From: Polyangiaceae bacterium
Lineage (GTDB): Bacteria > Myxococcota_A > Polyangia > Polyangiales > Polyangiaceae
Assembly: GCA_016712345.1 (NCBI GenBank)
Contig: JADJRH010000011.1
Location: forward strand, 2,294,001 to 2,358,000
Direction of reading: 5' to 3'
Length of the DNA stretch: 64,000 nt
Shown: positions 17,893 through 26,736 of the stretch, piece by piece
How positions within the stretch are numbered: the stretch's first letter is position 1
Layout: each line of letters begins with the position of its first letter
Notes under the pieces: generated by a model
What the model was told of the DNA's origin: nothing
Databases searched by the model: none
What the model saw: only the letters and a program-made list of their open reading frames with translations
Position numbers and translations under genes: made by a program

Positions 17893-20103
17893 ATGCAGAC
17901 CGAACCAACTCGTGCCCCCCGCGTAAAAGCTTATTCCCCGGCCGATATTCCCAGCGCTGAGGCGCTCGTCGCCCGCGTGAAAGCGTATCAACCCGCCGCC
18001 GACACAGACCTGCTCATGAAGGCCTACCGTTTCGGCGACGAAGCGCACAAAGGTCAAACCCGCAAAAGCGGTGACCCATATTTTACTCACCCCATCAGCG
18101 TTGCGGGCATCATCACAGAACTCAAACTCGATTCCGCAAGCGTTTGCGCCGGCCTACTGCACGACGTTGTTGAAGACACCCTCTGCACGCTCACCGACAT
18201 TGAGCGCGAGTTTGGACAAGAAGTCGCCTTCCTCGTGGACGGCGTGACCAAGCTCAGCAAAATCAACTTCACCTCCAAAGAAGATCGCCAGGCCGAAAAT
18301 TTCCGCAAAATGGTCGTTGCGATGGCACGTGACATTCGCGTGCTCTTGGTAAAGCTCTGCGATCGACTCGACAACATGCGAACGCTTGAGCACATGAAAC
18401 CTGAAGCTCAAGATCGCATCGCGCGCGAAACCATGGAGATCTACGCGCCCCTTGCCAACCGCCTTGGCATTGCGCGCTTCAAGAGTGAACTCGAAGACCT
18501 TTCGTTCAAATACACCGAGCCGCAGGGCTTTCAGCAGTTGGTAGACAAGGTTCAAAAAACCAAAGCTGAACGCGATGGGTATATCAACGAAGTTGTAAAG
18601 CTCCTCGCCCCCAAACTTGCCGAACAGGGGTTTGCCTGTGAAGTAACGGGCCGCGCCAAACACCTCTACTCGATATGGCGCAAAATGCAGACTCAACAGT
18701 GCGATTACGACCAGGTCTACGACGTGATCGCCTTCCGCGTATTGGTAGAAACGGTGGCCGATTGTTACGCAACCCTTGGGGTGATCCACTCGCAGTGGAC
18801 CCCCATTCCCGGCCGTTTTAAAGATTACGTCGCTCTACCCAAACCCAACATGTACCAATCACTCCATACCACGGTGATTGGCCCCGGAAACGAGCGGATT
18901 GAAATTCAGATCCGGACCCGCGAAATGAACCGCGTTGCCGAACAGGGCATCGCCGCTCACTGGAAGTACAAAGAGCGCAACAGCGGTGGGGTAGATCCCA
19001 AAGACGCGCAGCGTTTCGGCTGGCTTCGTCAGCTTTTAGAATTCCAAAAAGACCTCAAAGATCCGGCCGAATTTTTGGAAAGTGTCAAAGTCGACCTCTT
19101 CCAAGACGAAGTGTATGTTTTCACACCCAAGGGTGAAGTCAGAGTTTTCCCCCGTGGTGCCACACCTGTAGACTTTGCGTATGCCATTCACTCAGAGGTG
19201 GGTGAACACTGCTCCGGCGCCCGCGTGAACGGCTCTATTGTACCCCTCCGGTATAGACTCAGAAACGGCGACCTCGTGGAGGTCATGACCAACCCGGGTC
19301 AACAACCTTCCAAAGACTGGCTCGACTTTGTTGTCACAGGCCGCGCCCGCTCCCGCATTCGAGCATTTTTGCGGACCGAACAACGCGACAAATCCTCCAA
19401 ACTCGGCAAAGAACTCCTCGAAAAAGAGATGCACCAATCGCGTCTCTCCCTTGCCAAACTCCTCAAACAAACGCCCGAGCTTCGCAAAGTCTGTGAAAAC
19501 TTCGGTGCCTCCACATCTGAAGAACTCTTCGTCAACATTGGGTATGGTAAAATTCGACCTACCCAGGTTGTTGAATTTCTCGCCCCCAAAGACGGCGACA
19601 AAGAACCGCCGCCTTCCATCAAAGAAGGCCGGATCGAATCGATTGTTCGCAAAGTCACTGGTAAAGACAATCAAGGCATTGTCCTCAACGGCATCGACGA
19701 CGTTCTTGTCAGGTACACCAAGTGTTGTAATCCCCTCCCGGGTGATGAAATTGTGGGCTTTATTACGCGCGGCCGCGGGGTCACAGTCCACCGCCGCAAC
19801 TGTACAAAAGCCTTTGATGCCGATCCCGAGCGACGGGTAGAAATCCAGTGGGATCCCCGCGCCAAAATCAACCGCCCGGTTTCCATTCGCATCACCACCG
19901 CCAACCGCCCCGGCATTCTCGCGACCATTGGTGAAACCTTCCATGGTCAGGGCATCAACATCAGTGAAGCCAACTGTCGCGCCGGAGATGACGGTCGCGC
20001 TCAAAACACCTTCACCTTCCTCTGTTCAGACCTGGCTCAGCTCAAGAGCGTCATCCGGCAGCTCCAAAAAATTCCCGGTGTCGTCGGGGTCGAACGAACC
20101 TGA
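17893..20103 (+). CDS. relA/spoT: Bifunctional (p)ppGpp synthetase/hydrolase
   Basis: 736 residues with the standard order: HD hydrolase domain (HPISVAG, LLHDVVED, KLCDRLDNMRTL), synthetase domain (YSIWRKMQ, YDVIAFRV, YQSLHTTV), TGS domain (FTPKGEVRVFPRGATPVDFA) and a C-terminal ACT domain. The intact HD motif and synthetase residues indicate a bifunctional Rel that makes and degrades the stringent-response alarmone. Starts with ATG 17893; divergent from hemW with 73 bp between the starts, so the promoters must overlap or lie inside the genes. Confidence 0.95.
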   Translation: MQTEPTRAPRVKAYSPADIPSAEALVARVKAYQPAADTDLLMKAYRFGDEAHKGQTRKSGDPYFTHPISVAGIITELKLDSASVCAGLLHDVVEDTLCTLTDIEREFGQEVAFLVDGVTKLSKINFTSKEDRQAENFRKMVVAMARDIRVLLVKLCDRLDNMRTLEHMKPEAQDRIARETMEIYAPLANRLGIARFKSELEDLSFKYTEPQGFQQLVDKVQKTKAERDGYINEVVKLLAPKLAEQGFACEVTGRAKHLYSIWRKMQTQQCDYDQVYDVIAFRVLVETVADCYATLGVIHSQWTPIPGRFKDYVALPKPNMYQSLHTTVIGPGNERIEIQIRTREMNRVAEQGIAAHWKYKERNSGGVDPKDAQRFGWLRQLLEFQKDLKDPAEFLESVKVDLFQDEVYVFTPKGEVRVFPRGATPVDFAYAIHSEVGEHCSGARVNGSIVPLRYRLRNGDLVEVMTNPGQQPSKDWLDFVVTGRARSRIRAFLRTEQRDKSSKLGKELLEKEMHQSRLSLAKLLKQTPELRKVCENFGASTSEELFVNIGYGKIRPTQVVEFLAPKDGDKEPPPSIKEGRIESIVRKVTGKDNQGIVLNGIDDVLVRYTKCCNPLPGDEIVGFITRGRGVTVHRRNCTKAFDADPERRVEIQWDPRAKINRPVSIRITTANRPGILATIGETFHGQGINISEANCRAGDDGRAQNTFTFLCSDLAQLKSVIRQLQKIPGVVGVERT

Positions 20104-20203
20104 GATTTCAGGTCATTGCGGGGCGATCGGGGCCTGCGAAGCCGGTCCGAGCGGCTCAACGTTTACCTTGCTATCGGCAGCGCAGCGGCCGGATAATGCC
20201 CGC

Positions 20204-21019
20204 ATGCGTGCTTTTCACTTCCTGGCCTTCACCTGTTTGGCTCTTGTCGCCGGTTGCGGAGCGCGCGCTTCTATTGAAGGGGAGGGCGGCTCCGGCGGAT
20301 CTGGAACGGGCGGCGCCGGAGCATCCAGTGGCACCGCCACCGGGACTGGAACGGGCACGGGAACGGTAACAGGCACCGGAACGGGAACCGGCATGGGCAC
20401 GGGTACTAGCACTGGAACCGGCACCGGCACCGGAACGGGCACGGGAACCGGCACGGGCACGGGAACCGGCACAGGAACAGGAACCGGCACTGGAACTGGA
20501 ACGGGAACTGGAACAGGGACATCCACGGGCACCGGAACGGTCACCAAAATCTGCCCATCATTCGGCGACGTGTGTACACAATGCCTGTCGGTGGAGTGCG
20601 CCGACAAATATTGCAACTGCTACGACAACCCAGAATGTTTTGCCCTTTTCCAATGTGCCGACCCATGCAACGGCAATGAAGCGTGCGTCCAGGATTGTTA
20701 TGCCGCTCACCAAGACGGCATTGCGGACGCGGCGCTCGTCACAGGCTGCGCCGCCGATGTCTGCCCCGACGCATGCCCCGGAAACGGCGGCGGCGGCGGA
20801 ATGGACCCGTGCGGCGAATGCATTCTCAGCTCGTGTGAAGACGAAGCCAACGCCTGCCTCGCCCAACCTGACTGTTTACAACTCTACAACTGCCTCACCG
20901 GCTGTCCCAACCTCGACTTGATGTGTCAACAAAACTGTTACAACACCTTTTCAGATGGGGTGGCTTCGCTCCAGGCCATGCTCAACTGCGCCTCCGACAA
21001 ATGTGAGCCGTGCCAGTAG
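20204..21019 (+). CDS. Lipoprotein with Thr-Gly repeat arm and two Cys-rich modules
   Basis: About 271 residues. Lipoprotein signal MRAFHFLAFTCLALVAGC from the ATG at 20204. Residues 40-115 are nearly pure Thr-Gly dipeptides. The C-terminal half has two related Cys-rich modules (first beginning CTQCLSVECADKYC, second CGECILSSCEDEANAC), each with NPEC or QPDC followed by LFQC/LYNC and CVQDC/CQQNC. Such modules are common in myxobacterial secreted lipoproteins, and their role is unknown. The TG arm probably acts as a flexible spacer. Follows relA/spoT by 100 bp and precedes the next gene by 3 nt, so it may be co-transcribed with it. Confidence 0.8.
   Translation: MRAFHFLAFTCLALVAGCGARASIEGEGGSGGSGTGGAGASSGTATGTGTGTGTVTGTGTGTGMGTGTSTGTGTGTGTGTGTGTGTGTGTGTGTGTGTGTGTGTGTSTGTGTVTKICPSFGDVCTQCLSVECADKYCNCYDNPECFALFQCADPCNGNEACVQDCYAAHQDGIADAALVTGCAADVCPDACPGNGGGGGMDPCGECILSSCEDEANACLAQPDCLQLYNCLTGCPNLDLMCQQNCYNTFSDGVASLQAMLNCASDKCEPCQ
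20340..20541 (+). repeat. Tandem repeat coding (Thr-Gly)n
   Basis: Units of 6-12 bp (GGAACGGGCAC, GGAACCGGCAC and variants) repeat in frame for about 200 bp. Expected to vary in length between strains. Confidence 0.9.
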
Positions 21020-21022
21020 AGA

Positions 21023-23362
21023 ATGCCTGCGCACCGCGATTTTTGGCATGTCAGCCTTCCATTGCCTCCAGAGGTGAGACGCCGGATCGTCGAAACGCTC
21101 CGCAATCATCGCGCCGTCGAGGTTGGAGTTCTGGGGCATATTATCGACCCCGGTCCCATTGAGGTTGTCATTGGAACCTGCCCCGACTGGGGACATGTTC
21201 GCGACTTTACCATTCAGCGCCTCAAACAGATCTCCACAACAGAGTCCGCGTTTGTGCTTCGGGCTCACGGCCTGTTTTTGTCCGGTGCCGGCCGCGAGCG
21301 ATCGCTTTGGGTAGACATCGACGGCGATGTAGATCGCTACCAAAAGCTTGAAAAAAAACTTCTCGATGCTCTTTCCAACCAATCGCCCAAGCTTGTAAGG
21401 GACCGCATCAGGCGCGACCGCCCCGGAATTTTTCTACTCCCCGCTTCCGACCTTCCGCCGCAGCCCGAGCGGATTGTAGAGATGTTTGGCTCCACGGCTT
21501 TCGGCGAAATTCGAGTCAATGGTTTCTTGACCGAACATGTGTACACCGATCCCGTTCGACCTGAATGGAACTTCCGTCGTCGCGTCGCGTTTTTCGACTT
21601 TGCGACCTCCATGCTTCCCAACGAGTCGCTTCTGTCCGATCCCGAACCTGAACGCCGCGTCGCAGCCATTCCATTCGTTGCGAAACAGGGCGCCGCTGCC
21701 ATCCCCATTCTCATTACGGCTTTCGGCGATCGCTCGCTGCCCGTCCGTCGAGAAGTGCTCCGCGCTCTCGGTCAGTTGGGAAGACTCAATCCGTCGGCCC
21801 GCCGCACCGTTCAGGCCGTTCTTACCCGCGTTGCGCAAACCGACGCGAGCGGTGAAATGCGGGCTCACGCCGATGAGGTGTTGTTCGCCCTTCAGGCGCC
21901 CACCGAAACACCTGACAGTCCGCCTTTGGAAGCCCTTCGCGAGCGTTTTTTGGCAGCATCGCCCAATGACCTTTTGCCCCTTCTTTTGGACCATTCAAAA
22001 ACGTTTCCCGGTAAACCTCTCCAGCGCACCAGTTGGGAAGTGGTGAGTCAGGCATTCGCGGCGCTTCCCTCCCGAGAGCGCCTCTTACCGTTGCTTCTGA
22101 CAGCTCAAACGCGCGGCGATCTAACCCGCCTTGTCGCGGCGGCCCGCACCTCTCTCGAAAAGCGCAGGCGAGGCGCGGCGGGCCGGGCTTTTGCCCCGCA
22201 ATCTCAAATTCAACTGGGCCGCGCTTCACCCGTTTCTGCCCACGACGATCTACCCAACATCTGGGATCTCGACGGCTGGGAGGTCAACTACTACGGCGAT
22301 ATCTGGGACGAGCACCGTATCTACCAGCGAAACCACCCAGAAGGCCCCGAACACGTGTTCGACCCGATCTCCCCGGTCGAAGAATGTGTACGCAATCTGT
22401 ATAACCGCCTTGTCAGAAGGTCTGTCGCCCCACGATTTTCGTCCATCGAAGCACGCATTGCGCCGGCTCAACTCGCCAAACTTCGAAAACAAATTGGAGG
22501 CCGCCTCGTTGTTCCTCCCGAACTCTTAGACCTGCTGGGTAGGTGTGACCTCGCCCAAACATGGCCCGCTCTCGCATCGCAGGTGGGCCTCGGGCCTGAA
22601 CATCCCACCGTGTTGCCGTCGTCGGCTCATCGCGTGACCTCCGCCGAAGAGCTGGCCGCGCTGTCATGGTATCAAGAAGAGGGGTTTGCCGTACCACCCC
22701 ATGAAGTTGACTGGGAAAAATGTCTTGCTTCTATCGGCCTGAAACTCGCCTCGCCCGCGAATTCGCCGGTTGAAGTCGATCACATTACCCGCGCCTGCTT
22801 CTATACAATCCTCACGGCTGAACCTGAAACGCTGCGCGATTTTGCCCTCGCGCTCATGACGGCCCACCCCGACTACGCCGCCCTGTTTCGACTGCTTCTG
22901 CTGCGCGCTCCAACCCTCAAGTCCCTCCTTTTTGGCAGGTTTGAAAAAAGCGCCGGCTCCACGCTTGTCGTGAATCTGATTGTGTGTAACCTCCACGACG
23001 GCCTGCGCCTGACTGCCAATCAACTGCTTGAATATCTCGACCCTGCGGCGCCCACCGACCAAAGTGAACCGGGTGAAGCGCGCACCATCCGCACCCTGTT
23101 ATTGTCAGGTGCCGGCACTCTTCGCCGCATGGATTATCCCGCGTTTACCCTGTGCTGCCGCCCTGTGTTGTCGGAGATCACCCGGGAAGATGAAGAAGAA
23201 CTCAACGCACTCAGTAAAGCGCTTGCCGATGTTCACAAAACACTGCAAATAGGCTCGGATCTTGACATCTACCGCACGCTTTTGGGGGCAGAATCTATCC
23301 TCGAACCGTCGGACGCCTCCCCGGTGGAGTCGAGTATAAAAGCGCTCCATACCCTCATGTAA
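21023..23362 (+). CDS. Unknown 779-residue protein with HEAT-like segment
   Basis: I do not recognise a family. No signal peptide is evident. Residues around 210-290 look like a HEAT-type helical repeat (AAIPFVAKQGAAAIPILITA, then PVRREVLRALGQLGRL). The rest is mixed alpha/beta with a charged middle linker near residue 380-400. It starts 3 nt after the stop of the Cys-rich lipoprotein, so translation may be coupled. The C-terminus is complete, and the gene ends about 240 bp before the IS21 block. Confidence 0.6.
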   Translation: MPAHRDFWHVSLPLPPEVRRRIVETLRNHRAVEVGVLGHIIDPGPIEVVIGTCPDWGHVRDFTIQRLKQISTTESAFVLRAHGLFLSGAGRERSLWVDIDGDVDRYQKLEKKLLDALSNQSPKLVRDRIRRDRPGIFLLPASDLPPQPERIVEMFGSTAFGEIRVNGFLTEHVYTDPVRPEWNFRRRVAFFDFATSMLPNESLLSDPEPERRVAAIPFVAKQGAAAIPILITAFGDRSLPVRREVLRALGQLGRLNPSARRTVQAVLTRVAQTDASGEMRAHADEVLFALQAPTETPDSPPLEALRERFLAASPNDLLPLLLDHSKTFPGKPLQRTSWEVVSQAFAALPSRERLLPLLLTAQTRGDLTRLVAAARTSLEKRRRGAAGRAFAPQSQIQLGRASPVSAHDDLPNIWDLDGWEVNYYGDIWDEHRIYQRNHPEGPEHVFDPISPVEECVRNLYNRLVRRSVAPRFSSIEARIAPAQLAKLRKQIGGRLVVPPELLDLLGRCDLAQTWPALASQVGLGPEHPTVLPSSAHRVTSAEELAALSWYQEEGFAVPPHEVDWEKCLASIGLKLASPANSPVEVDHITRACFYTILTAEPETLRDFALALMTAHPDYAALFRLLLLRAPTLKSLLFGRFEKSAGSTLVVNLIVCNLHDGLRLTANQLLEYLDPAAPTDQSEPGEARTIRTLLLSGAGTLRRMDYPAFTLCCRPVLSEITREDEEELNALSKALADVHKTLQIGSDLDIYRTLLGAESILEPSDASPVESSIKALHTLM

Positions 23363-23489
23363 GCGGCCAATGAAAACGAAAGAATAATGACCGTTGTCGC
23401 TTTTCGGATTGCGGTATGAAGCCGAAAATTTCTTTCAGCGGTTGTGTAAAGCAAAGATAGTGGAGTGATTGCGACAAAAAAGGAAAAGG

Positions 23490-23516
23490 CCGAGACTTCT
23501 CCTCTCGACCTTTATA
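23490..23516 (+). terminator. Possible terminator-like hairpin
   Basis: AGGCCGAGA, 6-7-nt loop, TCTCGACCT (one C/A mismatch), followed by TTATAT. It could end transcription from the 779-residue gene, or be part of the IS21 left end. Confidence 0.35.
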
Positions 23517-23598
23517 TCTGCGCGAGGGGCGCCGACGTTTTGGGTCATAGTGGAGCGCGTCGGAGTGGGGCAACAAATGTGCGATCACCACGAGGGCT

Positions 23599-23932
23599 GT
23601 GGTTTTCGGTTTTCTCAGAAGTTGCGGATTTTGCCAGTTTCACTTTTGGGTATGTCGGACTTGTAACCGCGGCCAAAGGTACTGCGGCGCAGTGTGCCGC
23701 AAGCTGGGGACGGAGCAGCACCTGAAGCAGGCCAGGGCGCGTTATCAACAGAGTGAGGAGGGGGCGGCCGATCATCGTGACCGTCAAAAAGCCCGCCGGG
23801 CAGCCGAAAAGCCATGTCGCGTGATGGATGTGGGTAGCGAAGAGTTGGCCCAAGCGAGCACGGTGATCGTGCCAGTGGACCCGAAGCCATCCGATGTGGA
23901 AGGAGCGAGTCCAGAGGGCAGGAGAATCGATC
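23599..23932 (+). CDS. Small Cys-rich (zinc-ribbon-like) IS21 accessory protein
   Basis: A frame opening at GTG 23599 has the pattern CGFCQF..VCRTCNRGQRYCGAVC, followed by RARYQQSEEG and HRDRQKARR. I recall this Cys/GQRYC/RYQ/HR-RQ pattern from small proteins encoded beside IS21-like transposases, where it looks like a zinc-binding nucleic-acid protein. The frame stays open to 24234, overlapping the next ORF by about 300 bp. That is unlikely to be real, so the end given is where the next gene begins. A frameshift or lost stop may have extended it. Start uncertain. Confidence 0.45.
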
Positions 23933-24304
23933 ATGTCGAAAGTGATGGTAACAATATCTCCCGAGCAGGGACGAGTCAGGCTCTTGGCGAGGACAACCAC
24001 TCAGGACGTGCTGAAGGCGGTATTGGGACCGGTGGAGAGAGCACATCCCAAGGCGGCAGCAACGCTGCTGGAAGGGCTTTCCCTCTGGTACCAAGAGCCG
24101 CTGTCGGTTGTGCTTGTTGTGGACGAAAGGTCGAATTCTGGTGCGATGAGTCTTTGCGACACGCTCGGTTTCGGCGTTTCCACTCTGCACTACGAGGTCG
24201 CCATCGCGACGTTGGGGAGAGCCAAACGACATAACCGGCACCTGGTAGGAATGGGAGATTTTCGGGATCTGCGGCAACTGAGCCTATGGGGGGTGGACAC
24301 ATGA
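23933..24304 (+). CDS. IS21 accessory protein, function unknown
   Basis: 123 residues. The ATG at 23933 has AGGAG 8 nt upstream, a strong ribosome binding site. The stop overlaps the istA start as ATGA (24301-24304), so it is translationally coupled to the transposase. No known domain; no signal or membrane segment. Contains LLARTTTQDVLKAVLGPVER and a C-terminal block GMGDFRDLRQL. Similar short proteins sit before istA in some IS21 relatives, as I recall, which suggests a regulatory or target-selection role. Confidence 0.7.
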   Translation: MSKVMVTISPEQGRVRLLARTTTQDVLKAVLGPVERAHPKAAATLLEGLSLWYQEPLSVVLVVDERSNSGAMSLCDTLGFGVSTLHYEVAIATLGRAKRHNRHLVGMGDFRDLRQLSLWGVDT

Positions 24305-25770
24305 GTTGTTCCCCCGAGCTGAAAGCGGAAGTGCTGCGGCTGTATTTGGCGGAGAAATGGAAACGAGGGACCATTGCCGCGCAATTGGGACTCTCCTATG
24401 GGAAGGTATACCGGATGCTCAGAAGCCACGGCATACCCGTCAAGAAACAGAAACACCCCGGTGCGCTGAAGAAGTATTCCGAGTTTCTGAGTAGCACGCT
24501 CGCGCAGTATCCCACTCTGCGGGCAACTCGACTGTATGACATGCTCAAAACGCGAGGTTACAATGGCAGTTTGCGGACGGTGCGCCGCGCAGTGAAGTTG
24601 CACCGGCCCGTGGCCAAGTCGGAGGTGTTTGTACGGGTAGAGACGCTGCCTGGAGAACAAGCTCAGGTGGACTGGGCTCAAGTGGGAAGGTTGAAAGTGG
24701 ACGGCACAGAAAGGCCGCTCTGGGTCTTCGTCATGGTGCTTTCCTACTCACGAGCGCTCTGGGCAGAATTGGTACTGGAGCTGGATATCCACTCGCTCCG
24801 GCGATCGCTTGTCAGGGCCTCCCACTACTTTGGCGGCTCGCCTCGCCAATGGCTCTTTGACAATCCCAAAACGGTGACGCTTCAACGGAGCGGCAGCGCT
24901 GTGCAGTTTCATCCGCGTCTATTGGACCTTGCGGCGCAGATGTTTGTCCAACCCCGCGTGTGCGGCGTGCGAAAGCCTCATGAAAAGGGCAAAGTAGAAA
25001 GGGCCATTCGATTTCTGAAGGACCGCTTTTTTGCAGCACGTCCACTTCATTCCATCGCACACGGCAATACTCAACTGCTCTCATTTTTCAACGAAGTGGC
25101 GGACGTGCGTACTCATCCTTACCAGCGAGAAAAAACCGTGGCCGACTGTTTTGCCGAGGAGAAGTCAACACTCCTGGCCTTGCCTAACCCTCTTCCTGAA
25201 ACGGGTGAGACCGTCTTGTTGGTTGTGGACAAGACGGCCAGTGTCCACTTCGACAAAAATCGATACTCCGTGCCTCCAAAACACGTGGGCAACACGTTGA
25301 CTGTCGTGGCGGATGACGACGTGGTCAGGATCTTGGACGGAGCGGAGCAAGTGGCATGTCACACCCGATGTTATGGCAAACACAAGCGGGTAGAAGATCC
25401 TCAACATATCGCCCAAATTCTACAAACCAAAGAGCGCGCACAACCGCTCAAAGGCAGAGAGTTATTGTGCACCCACATTCCCGCCATGAAAGCCTTGTTT
25501 ACTCAATGGGTAGAACAGGGACTCAATGTGGGCAGCATGACCTCCAAAACGATCCGTTACCTCGACTTGTACGGCGTTGCTACCTTGAAAGTCGTCATTG
25601 ATGAAATGCTTCGACGAAAAGTGACCGACATTGGTGCGCTTGCCATCCTTTGTGAACAGTATAAAAAACAACGCTCGGCGCCCTCTCTCGCCTTACCCTT
25701 TGGAAAACACGTGGTCGAGCGCGACGTTGTCGCTCACGACCTGGGAGGTTACGATGACGGACCGCTCTGA
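24301..25770 (+). CDS. istA: IS21 transposase IstA
   Basis: About 489 residues. N-terminal helix-turn-helix (IAAQLGLSYGKVYRML). The DDE integrase core has the first Asp in AQVDWAQV, the second in LFDNPKT and the Glu in HEKGKVERAIRF. A C-terminal beta-barrel-like part follows (NRYSVPPKHVG), typical of IstA. All catalytic residues are present, so the element may be active. The next gene, istB, overlaps its 3' end by 17 nt. Confidence 0.93.
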   Translation: MSCSPELKAEVLRLYLAEKWKRGTIAAQLGLSYGKVYRMLRSHGIPVKKQKHPGALKKYSEFLSSTLAQYPTLRATRLYDMLKTRGYNGSLRTVRRAVKLHRPVAKSEVFVRVETLPGEQAQVDWAQVGRLKVDGTERPLWVFVMVLSYSRALWAELVLELDIHSLRRSLVRASHYFGGSPRQWLFDNPKTVTLQRSGSAVQFHPRLLDLAAQMFVQPRVCGVRKPHEKGKVERAIRFLKDRFFAARPLHSIAHGNTQLLSFFNEVADVRTHPYQREKTVADCFAEEKSTLLALPNPLPETGETVLLVVDKTASVHFDKNRYSVPPKHVGNTLTVVADDDVVRILDGAEQVACHTRCYGKHKRVEDPQHIAQILQTKERAQPLKGRELLCTHIPAMKALFTQWVEQGLNVGSMTSKTIRYLDLYGVATLKVVIDEMLRRKVTDIGALAILCEQYKKQRSAPSLALPFGKHVVERDVVAHDLGGYDDGPL

Positions 25771-26533
25771 CCTCCTGACCCTTCTCGGAAGCCTCGGTTT
25801 CCGAGCCCCTCGCGAGTCGATTGAGGCTCTCCTCAGCCACTCGACAAAAAACAAACTCTCGCCGCACCAGCTGCTCGAAGCCCTGTGTGAAATCGAATCA
25901 CGAGAGCGGACCGCCAGAAACCTCGCTCGAAGAGAAAAAATGGCTTCGCTTGGCTCTCCAAAACCACTCGACCAATTCGACTGGAACCATCCGCGACTCA
26001 TCGATCGCGCTCTGTACGAGCAGCTCCATTCTACTCTCGACTTTATCCATGCCGGTCAGAATGTTTTGTTTCGTGGTCCCTCCGGTGTCGGTAAAACCAC
26101 CCTCGCCCTGAATCTTGGACTGCGAGCTTTACAACAAGGCTATACCGTCCGCTTCTGCTCTCTTCCCTCGGCACTTGCCGACCTGATGCGACAGGAATCC
26201 ATCCCCGCCACCGAACGGAGAATGACCCGGTATACCGCCCCAGATCTACTCATACTTGACGAACTGGGGTACGTGCCCGTCGATACAAGGGCAGCCGATC
26301 TGCTTTTTCACATCGTCAGCCGACGACACGAAAAGCGCCCGATCGTCATCACTACGAACCTCCCCTATAAACAGTGGACCACCACTTTTCAGGATGCCAC
26401 TTGCCTTGCCGCGCTCGTCGATCGCTTCGCTCAACACTGCCATACCATCGACATCGAAGCCGAGTCATGGCGCCTAAAACAATCACAAATCCGCACCGGA
26501 TCCACGAAAATCCGTAAAAACACTTCCTCCTGA
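25754..26533 (+). CDS. istB: IS21 helper ATPase IstB
   Basis: About 259 residues. AAA+ ATPase with Walker A GPSGVGKTTL, Walker B LLILDELGY and the sensor region PIVITTNLPYKQW, as in IstB, which assembles on DNA and directs IstA to target sites. ATG at 25754 has GGAGG 6 nt upstream, within the istA end. Confidence 0.94.
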   Translation: MTDRSDLLTLLGSLGFRAPRESIEALLSHSTKNKLSPHQLLEALCEIESRERTARNLARREKMASLGSPKPLDQFDWNHPRLIDRALYEQLHSTLDFIHAGQNVLFRGPSGVGKTTLALNLGLRALQQGYTVRFCSLPSALADLMRQESIPATERRMTRYTAPDLLILDELGYVPVDTRAADLLFHIVSRRHEKRPIVITTNLPYKQWTTTFQDATCLAALVDRFAQHCHTIDIEAESWRLKQSQIRTGSTKIRKNTSS

Positions 26534-26736
26534 ATCTCCCCATCCCGCTGCCTTCCGCGACACCCCCTCCAAGTCCCCGCGCCCCACCCACCACACCGCA
26601 CAGCCCAGTCATAACGTTACCGGTGGAGCAGCGCTGTCGACGAGTCCTCCGCCGACTCCATACTCCACGACTCGCCGCGGCAATGCACCGGCCATTGGAT
26701 ACCTTGCGCAAATGGGTCATTTCCTTTCCGTTGTCG

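Larger units (their letters stand above)
23599..26533 (+). mobile_element. IS21-family element with two accessory ORFs
   Basis: Contains istA (transposase) and istB (ATPase helper) with the usual overlap, preceded by two small ORFs in the same direction. The outer ends are not resolved. GTGGAGT-like motifs occur near 23460 and 23550 and, inverted, near 26670, but I could not align a convincing terminal inverted repeat or a target duplication. The coordinates given are the coding core; the true element is probably slightly larger, about 23.4-26.7 kb. Confidence 0.82.

Noticed and set aside
20340..20541. Short tandem units that could look like a CRISPR array
   Set aside because: Units are 6-12 bp with no spacers and encode a Thr-Gly run inside a lipoprotein.
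23599..24234. Full 211-residue reading of the Cys-rich IS21 frame
   Set aside because: The second half overlaps a better-supported gene and loses any likeness; probably a lost stop.
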